Source: JANNRR01 sp031401675 (lineage in GTDB: Bacteria > Pseudomonadota > Alphaproteobacteria > Rhodobacterales > Rhodobacteraceae). Taken from it: a stretch of 26,199 nucleotides of DNA. A program made the translations under genes and the position numbers. Location of the stretch: contig JANNRR010000177.1 of the NCBI GenBank assembly GCA_031401675.1, positions 1 through 26,199 of the forward strand. Direction: 5' to 3'. This document shows, piece by piece, positions 21,738-26,199 of the stretch. The notes beneath the pieces are model-generated. The model made no database searches and was not told the origin of the DNA. It saw nothing but the letters and a program-made list of their open reading frames with translations. Each line of letters begins with the position of its first letter. The first letter of the stretch is position 1.

Positions 21738-23132
21738 TCACTCGGCGGCCCGCAGCTTGGCGTAGTGATACATCCGGTCGTAGCCGAAGCCGGGATCATC
21801 CCAGGCGATCATCTTGCCGGGATTCAACAGGCCCTTGGGGTCGGCTTCGCGCTTGAAGGCAAGCTGGCGGGAATCGACGCTTTGGCGGCCGCCTTCTTCG
21901 AGGGTGTAGCGGTGCGGGTTGAACACCATGCAGCCAAAATCTTCGTGGATGCGCACGATTTCATCGAGGCGGGCCTCGGTGGTGAATTTCACCAGCGACA
22001 GGCCGGCGAACATGGTGCGGCCGGCTTCCTGCATGACTTCCAGATGCTGCAGCACCTCGGGGGCCAGCGCGGCGCGGATGGCCTCGATCCGGGCCAATGC
22101 GTCCGGGGCGGCGTAGCGGACCTGCAGATAGGTGATGGCGGGATCGACTTTCAGGGCGCGGAGCGTGGTGTGGTTCCAGCCATACTCGAATACCGGCCCG
22201 GGTTCGCGGTCCCATCCGGGCCGGTCGGAGCGCCAGATGATCCGCGCCCCGGGACGGCGGGCGGTGAAGGTCTGGAAACCGTCCATCGCGTGCGGGGCGA
22301 TCATCAGGGCGATGAGCTGCTGGCCGGGTCTGATGTGCGGGGCGACGCGCTGGAAGTAGTCCTGGGCGATCGGGGCCTCGAACACGGTGATCAGTTTTTT
22401 CAGGATGCCGTCCTCGTTGCCGAGGTCATGGGCAAAGGTGGCGGCTTCGGGAAACGTCTCGAGGGTGACGAACATCTCGACCCAGTCATAGGCCGGAGCC
22501 AGCGGCATCTCGACCTCGGTGATGATGCCGTTGGTGCCGTAGGCGTGGCTGACGCGGTGCAATTCCTCGCCGGTGAATTCCAGAAGGCGCGGCTCGGACA
22601 CCATCGTCGCCACCCGCAGGCGGATGATGTTGCCAAGGTCGCGCAATGCCCCCCAGGTGCAGGAGCCGACACCGCCCGAGCCGCCGGCGATGAAGCCGCC
22701 GATGGTGGCGGTGGCCCAGGTCGAGGAAAACATCCTGATCTCCTGATTGGAGTGGGCTTTGGTGGCGGCATCCAGATCCTTGAGCAGGCAGCCGGGTTGC
22801 ACCACGACGCGGCCGGGGTGGATGGCGGTGACCGCGTTCAGGTGTTTCATGTGCAGGATGCAGCCGCCGGCCAGCGGCATGGCCTGGCCGTAGTTGCCGG
22901 TTCCGGCCCCGCGCGTGGTGACCGGGACATCGTGCTGGTAGCAGACCTTCAGCACCTCGATGACCTCGGCCTCGCTATTCGGCGCAACCACGAAATCGGC
23001 GGTGACATGGTCGAGCCGGGCTTTCAGCACCGGCGAGTACCAGAAGAAATCCCGGCTTTTGGCGCGGACCGAGACCGGGTTCTCGTCGATATCCAGATGA
23101 CGCAGGGCAGCTTTGGCGGCTTCGATGTTCAT
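21738..23132 (-). CDS. FAD-binding oxidoreductase (GlcD/DLD-like)
   Basis: A 464-residue flavoprotein of the FAD_binding_4 family. It shows the flavin-binding VTTRGAGTGNYGQAMPLAGG at about residues 71-90, WATATIGGFIAGGSGGVGSC near 140-160 and the C-terminal DPKGLLNPGKMIAW. Relatives oxidise hydroxy acids or secondary alcohols. This one lacks the HGIG ending of D-lactate/hydroxyglutarate dehydrogenases and is only distantly like the 10587-11993 protein, so the substrate is open. ATG at 23132 overlaps the end of the amidohydrolase gene by four bases, which couples the two. In the operon it would oxidise the product of deamination or ring opening. Confidence 0.85.
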   Translation of the reverse strand: MNIEAAKAALRHLDIDENPVSVRAKSRDFFWYSPVLKARLDHVTADFVVAPNSEAEVIEVLKVCYQHDVPVTTRGAGTGNYGQAMPLAGGCILHMKHLNAVTAIHPGRVVVQPGCLLKDLDAATKAHSNQEIRMFSSTWATATIGGFIAGGSGGVGSCTWGALRDLGNIIRLRVATMVSEPRLLEFTGEELHRVSHAYGTNGIITEVEMPLAPAYDWVEMFVTLETFPEAATFAHDLGNEDGILKKLITVFEAPIAQDYFQRVAPHIRPGQQLIALMIAPHAMDGFQTFTARRPGARIIWRSDRPGWDREPGPVFEYGWNHTTLRALKVDPAITYLQVRYAAPDALARIEAIRAALAPEVLQHLEVMQEAGRTMFAGLSLVKFTTEARLDEIVRIHEDFGCMVFNPHRYTLEEGGRQSVDSRQLAFKREADPKGLLNPGKMIAWDDPGFGYDRMYHYAKLRAAE

Positions 23133-24394
23133 GGGGTTTCCATCAGCGGGTCGAGGCTGGCGTAGTCGGGCAGGTGCCGGGTGAGCTGGCGGCCGGCACG
23201 GATCACCATACGGTCGGATTGCGGGCGGGCGAACAGTTCGGTCCAGGTGCGAGCCCTGAACAGGATCAGATCGGCCGGGGCACCGGGCGCGAGGCTCGGG
23301 GCCGGCAGGGCCATGGCGCGGGCCGGGTTCACGGTGAAGGCCAGCGGCCAGTCAGTGCCGGCATGATCGAGGTGGCCGATGCGGGTGGCTTCACGCATCA
23401 CCTCCAGCATGTCCATGTCGCCGTAGGCATAGAACGGGTCGCGGGTGTTGTCGGAGGCGAAGGCGACCATGATGCCACGGGCTTTCATTTCGTGGATCAG
23501 GGTGATGCCGCGCAGCCGGGGGGTGCGGTGGGCGTGGCGGTCCTGCAGGTAAAGATTGCAGAGCGGGAGCGAGACGACGGTGATCCCGGCTCTCGCCACC
23601 AGGTCAAGGGTGTTCAGGGCGTCCGGTTCGGGCATTGTGGAAAGCGAGCAGCAGTGACCGACCACGACCGGAGCGGCAAAACCGGTGTGCAGCACGGCTT
23701 CGGCGATCAGGTGCAGGGTGTTGGATGTTGGATCGAGGGTTTCGTCGACGTGGAAATCGGCGCCGAGGCCGCGGTCGGCAGCCATCCGCAGGAATTGGGT
23801 GATGCGGGTCCCGATGTCGGGCATCGGGTAGGTGACCATGCCGAGAACGCCGCCGGACGCGGCGACGATGTCGGCGGTGTTGCGGAACGGGCCGTCGGTC
23901 GAGAAATCGTCGGCACCGATCAGGCAGACAGCCTGCAGGGTGATGCGTCCGGCCCATTCGGCGCGTTTGGCGGCGAACACCGGAAAGCTGATTGCATCCT
24001 GCGGCGGAATGGCGTCGAGGTGAGTACGGACCGCGCTGGTGCCATGCGCATAAGCGCATTGCAGCGAGAACTCCATGCGGGTTGCCACGTCCTCGGCAGT
24101 CCAGTTGGCGGTGCGGTCTGCGCCGACGGTGGTCAGCGCGCCGAGGAAGGTGCCATCGGGGTTGGCGGCGCGCGGCCAGATGTGGCCCTTGTCGAGATGG
24201 GTGTGCATGTCGGTGAAGGTGGGGAACAGCATTGCGCCCTTCATGTCCACCGGGGCACCGGGCGCGGCCGTGATCCTGCCCTCGGCGATGGACAGCGACG
24301 TGCGGATCAGGTCGCCGGGCCGGCCAAGGAGGCAGGCAGGGATGGAGACGTTTTGCAGGGTCACGGGGCCGGGGGGCAGGGTGGCGAAATCCAT
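23129..24394 (-). CDS. Cytosine-deaminase-family amidohydrolase
   Basis: A 421-residue metal-dependent deaminase of the CodA subgroup. Metal and catalytic residues line up with E. coli cytosine deaminase in spacing as well as type: His64 and His66 in DMHTHLDKG, Gln154 in TLQAVCLIG, His215 and Glu218 in DFHVDETLD, His247 in VVGHCCSLS and Asp315 in ASDNTRDPFYAYGD. The family acts on cytosine, isoguanine, creatinine and related cyclic amidines. ATG at 24394 shares a base with the permease stop (TGATG) and follows GGAGG. Adjacent transporter genes suggest an imported substrate. The histidine-aspartate pair HDD of E. coli CodA is SDN here, so specificity may differ. Confidence 0.88.
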   Translation of the reverse strand: MDFATLPPGPVTLQNVSIPACLLGRPGDLIRTSLSIAEGRITAAPGAPVDMKGAMLFPTFTDMHTHLDKGHIWPRAANPDGTFLGALTTVGADRTANWTAEDVATRMEFSLQCAYAHGTSAVRTHLDAIPPQDAISFPVFAAKRAEWAGRITLQAVCLIGADDFSTDGPFRNTADIVAASGGVLGMVTYPMPDIGTRITQFLRMAADRGLGADFHVDETLDPTSNTLHLIAEAVLHTGFAAPVVVGHCCSLSTMPEPDALNTLDLVARAGITVVSLPLCNLYLQDRHAHRTPRLRGITLIHEMKARGIMVAFASDNTRDPFYAYGDMDMLEVMREATRIGHLDHAGTDWPLAFTVNPARAMALPAPSLAPGAPADLILFRARTWTELFARPQSDRMVIRAGRQLTRHLPDYASLDPLMETP

Positions 24395-25263
24395 CAAACC
24401 TCCCGCTTGATGGCGCTTTCATGCCATTTGCGCAGCAGCATGAACGACAGGAACGACAGGCCGGCAAAGATCACCACACCCGAGGCGGCGATCAGGGCGA
24501 GGGCGGCGAACATCCGCGGGATGTTGAGCCGGTAGCCGGCCTCGAGGATGCGAAAGGCGAGGCCGGAGCCGATGCCGCCGGTGCCGGCGACATATTCCGA
24601 AACGACGGCCCCGATCAGCGACAGGCCGCCGGCGATGCGCAGGCCGCCCAGGAAATAGGGCAAGGCGGACGGCAGTTGCAGGTAGCGCAGCCTTTGCCAG
24701 CGGCTGGCACCGTAGATCCGCATCAGGTCGCGCAGGTTGTGGTCGGCGGAGTTGAGGCCGAGCGTGGTGTTGGCCAGGACCGGGAAGAACGCCACCAGCC
24801 AGGCGCACAGGAGCAGGCCGACCAGCCGGTTGTCGACATAGATGAAGATCAAGGGCGCAATCGAGACCACCGGCGTGACCTGCAGGATCACGGCATAGGG
24901 ATAAAAGCTCATTTCCAGCCAGCGCGACTGGGTGAACAGCACGGCCAGGCCGACACCGCCGATCACGGCAACGGCCAGCGCCATCAGGGTGATCTGCAAG
25001 GTGACCAGCAGCGCCGAAAACAGCAGCGCCCAGTCCTTGATCAGGGTTTGCCATACCAGCCCGGGACCGGGCAGGATGTATTTCGGTATCTGGTTCCAGA
25101 CCACCACCCGGTCCCACAGGACCAGCAGCACCAGCATCACCAGAACCGGCATCAGCCATTTGCCGATGCGCTCGACCTGCTGACGGCGGGCACGGGCCTG
25201 TTCTTCGGCGTCGATCACGACGGTGCGGTCATTGGCCGGGACGGTGGGTTCGGCCAGGGTCAT
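24394..25263 (-). CDS. ABC transporter permease, SsuC/TauC/ThiX type
   Basis: A 289-residue inner-membrane protein with about six helices, the first at residues 36-55. Family marks are QIPKYILPGPGLVWQTLI after the first helix, LQVTPVVSIAPLIFIYVDNR in the middle and the cytoplasmic EAA loop LMRIYGASRWQRLRYLQLPS that contacts the ATPase. It closes with SEYVAGTGGIGSGL. ATG at 25263 overlaps the ATPase stop; earlier residues in that frame belong to the ATPase region. The family imports sulfonates, nitrate, taurine or pyrimidine-like compounds. The company of a cytosine-deaminase-like enzyme favours a nitrogen heterocycle. Confidence 0.9.
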   Translation of the reverse strand: MTLAEPTVPANDRTVVIDAEEQARARRQQVERIGKWLMPVLVMLVLLVLWDRVVVWNQIPKYILPGPGLVWQTLIKDWALLFSALLVTLQITLMALAVAVIGGVGLAVLFTQSRWLEMSFYPYAVILQVTPVVSIAPLIFIYVDNRLVGLLLCAWLVAFFPVLANTTLGLNSADHNLRDLMRIYGASRWQRLRYLQLPSALPYFLGGLRIAGGLSLIGAVVSEYVAGTGGIGSGLAFRILEAGYRLNIPRMFAALALIAASGVVIFAGLSFLSFMLLRKWHESAIKREV

Positions 25264-26090
25264 GCGTGCGCACCCGGCGGTTCGCCCGCCGTTTCCCCCG
25301 CCGTTTCCCCCATCGCTTCGAACAGTGCCTGCGAGGTGGCGCGGCAATGGGCGGCGTATTCGGCCGAGGTGCGGAACTGTTCATCGCGAGGATAGGGGGC
25401 ATCGATGGTCAGTTCGCGGATGACACGGCCGGGACGGGCGGCCATCACCAGGATGCGGTCCGACAAGAACACCGACTCGAACACCGAATGCGTGACGAAA
25501 ATCACCGTGCAGCCGATCTTGGCCTTGAGCGCCAGCAGGTCGTTGTTCAGCCGGTGCCGGGTAATTTCATCCAGTGCCGCGAACGGCTCGTCCATCAGGA
25601 TCAGGCGCGGGTTGGTGACCAGCGCGCGGGCGATGGCGACCCGCATCTTCATGCCGCCCGACAATTCGCGCGGATAGGCGTCTGCAAAGCTTTCCAAGCC
25701 GACCAGACGCAGGGTTTCGGCGATGTCGGACTTGACCGAGCCGAAGGACTGGCCGCGGATGCGCAACGGCAGCCAGACGTTCTGTGCCACAGTGGCCCAG
25801 GGCATCAGTGTCGGTTCCTGAAACACCATGCCCAGATCGCCGCTGGTCTGCCCGCCCTGCCACAGGATGCGGCCCGAGGTCGGGTGCATCAGGTTCGAGA
25901 TCAGCCGCAGCGCCGTCGATTTGCCGCAGCCGGAGGGGCCGAGCAGCGAAATGAAATCGCCCTCGTTCACCGTCAGCGACATCCGCTTCAGGGCGACGAC
26001 ATTGCCGCTGAAGCTTTTGTCGACCCCGGCCATTTCCAGCACCCGGGGGCGCTGGCCAAGGGGCTGCGGGCTGCGGCGGTGGGCGGTCAT
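25260..26090 (-). CDS. ABC transporter ATPase, SsuB/TauB/ThiZ type
   Basis: A 276-residue nucleotide-binding protein: Walker A GPSGCGKST at 51-59, the family-specific VFQEPTLMPWATVAQNVWLPL from residue 89, the signature LSGGMKMRVAIARAL from 143, Walker B LILMDEP at 163-169 and the H-loop FVTHSVFES. ATG at 26090 is chosen because GGAG stands seven bases before it; the ORF upstream extends to 26150 without a site. A short repeated GETAGE tail is encoded at the C-terminus by a 12-base duplication. It pairs with the permease directly downstream and the binding protein upstream. Confidence 0.92.
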   Translation of the reverse strand: MTAHRRSPQPLGQRPRVLEMAGVDKSFSGNVVALKRMSLTVNEGDFISLLGPSGCGKSTALRLISNLMHPTSGRILWQGGQTSGDLGMVFQEPTLMPWATVAQNVWLPLRIRGQSFGSVKSDIAETLRLVGLESFADAYPRELSGGMKMRVAIARALVTNPRLILMDEPFAALDEITRHRLNNDLLALKAKIGCTVIFVTHSVFESVFLSDRILVMAARPGRVIRELTIDAPYPRDEQFRTSAEYAAHCRATSQALFEAMGETAGETAGEPPGAHA

Positions 26091-26146
26091 GCGAAGGCTC
26101 CGGGTGGCGGGGGCGGCGGGGCGGGATGGCCCCGCCGCCGGATGGA

Positions 26147-26199
26147 TCATGGCTTCAGGTCAATGCCGACGCCCTTGCCGCCGAACGAGAGGTTGACCG
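26147..26199 (-). CDS. ABC substrate-binding protein, last residues only
   Basis: The minus-strand frame entering from the right edge encodes VNLSFGGKGVGIDLKP and stops at 26149-26147. It is followed by the ATPase gene of a nitrate/taurine/pyrimidine-type importer, where the periplasmic binding protein gene is normally found. Sixteen residues are too few to identify the family; the call rests on position and on the known gene order. Confidence 0.5.
   Translation of the reverse strand, partial: VNLSFGGKGVGIDLKP

Noticed and set aside
21516..23165. Plus-strand frame of 549 codons opposite the FAD oxidoreductase
   Set aside because: Shadow of the minus-strand gene and intergenic repeat; no family features.

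Overview
The window looks like chromosomal DNA of a GC-rich alphaproteobacterium, most likely a Rhodobacteraceae member. The evidence is the very high GC and strongly GC-biased third codon positions of the host genes, the style of the encoded proteins (EF-P, EpmA, CopA/CueR, YbbA/YbbP) and the dispersed palindromic repeat CCTCCGGCGGGGATATTTG. I recall that repeat as common between genes in this family, but a genome count would have to confirm it.

Region 1 (1-6806) is one end of an integrated mobile element, visibly less GC-rich than its surroundings. All recognised genes run on the minus strand: tyrosine integrase, AlpA-type small DNA-binding protein, a winged-helix replication-like protein with an iteron-like array beside it, a long gene-poor gap, large terminase, HNH endonuclease, and an HK97-type major capsid protein cut off by the left edge. 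The right border is the 3' half of a tRNA-Arg(ACG) gene. The order integrase - AlpA - Rep/ori - packaging - capsid resembles capsid-forming phage satellites (cf-PICIs) more than a full prophage, but the far end of the element is not visible.

Region 2 (6807-10586) returns to host DNA. It holds a gene-free stretch with twin hairpins, then efp and a divergent epmA (the elongation factor P and its lysylation ligase). These are followed by a REP-associated tyrosine transposase (RAYT) surrounded and interrupted by its own REP hairpins, and an atypical secreted protein resembling a P-domain.

Region 3 (10587-16558) has a D-2-hydroxyglutarate-dehydrogenase-like flavoprotein, a repeat-rich 420-bp spacer that includes a duplicated, decayed 3' end of the next gene, and the tesA / ybbA-ybbP cluster (periplasmic SGNH esterase with a divergent ABC transporter). 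Region 4 (16559-19467) is a copper-resistance operon, copA-cueR, with a promoter that has the long spacer typical of MerR-family control.

Region 5 (19565-26199) is a long minus-strand operon. In transcription order it encodes a substrate-binding protein (C-terminus only), ABC ATPase, ABC permease, cytosine-deaminase-family amidohydrolase, FAD-linked oxidoreductase, two tandem flavodoxin-fold NAD(P)H oxidoreductases and a creatininase-family amidohydrolase. Most junctions are overlapping or 1 nt apart. It reads as an uptake-and-degradation system for a small nitrogenous ring compound; the substrate is unknown.
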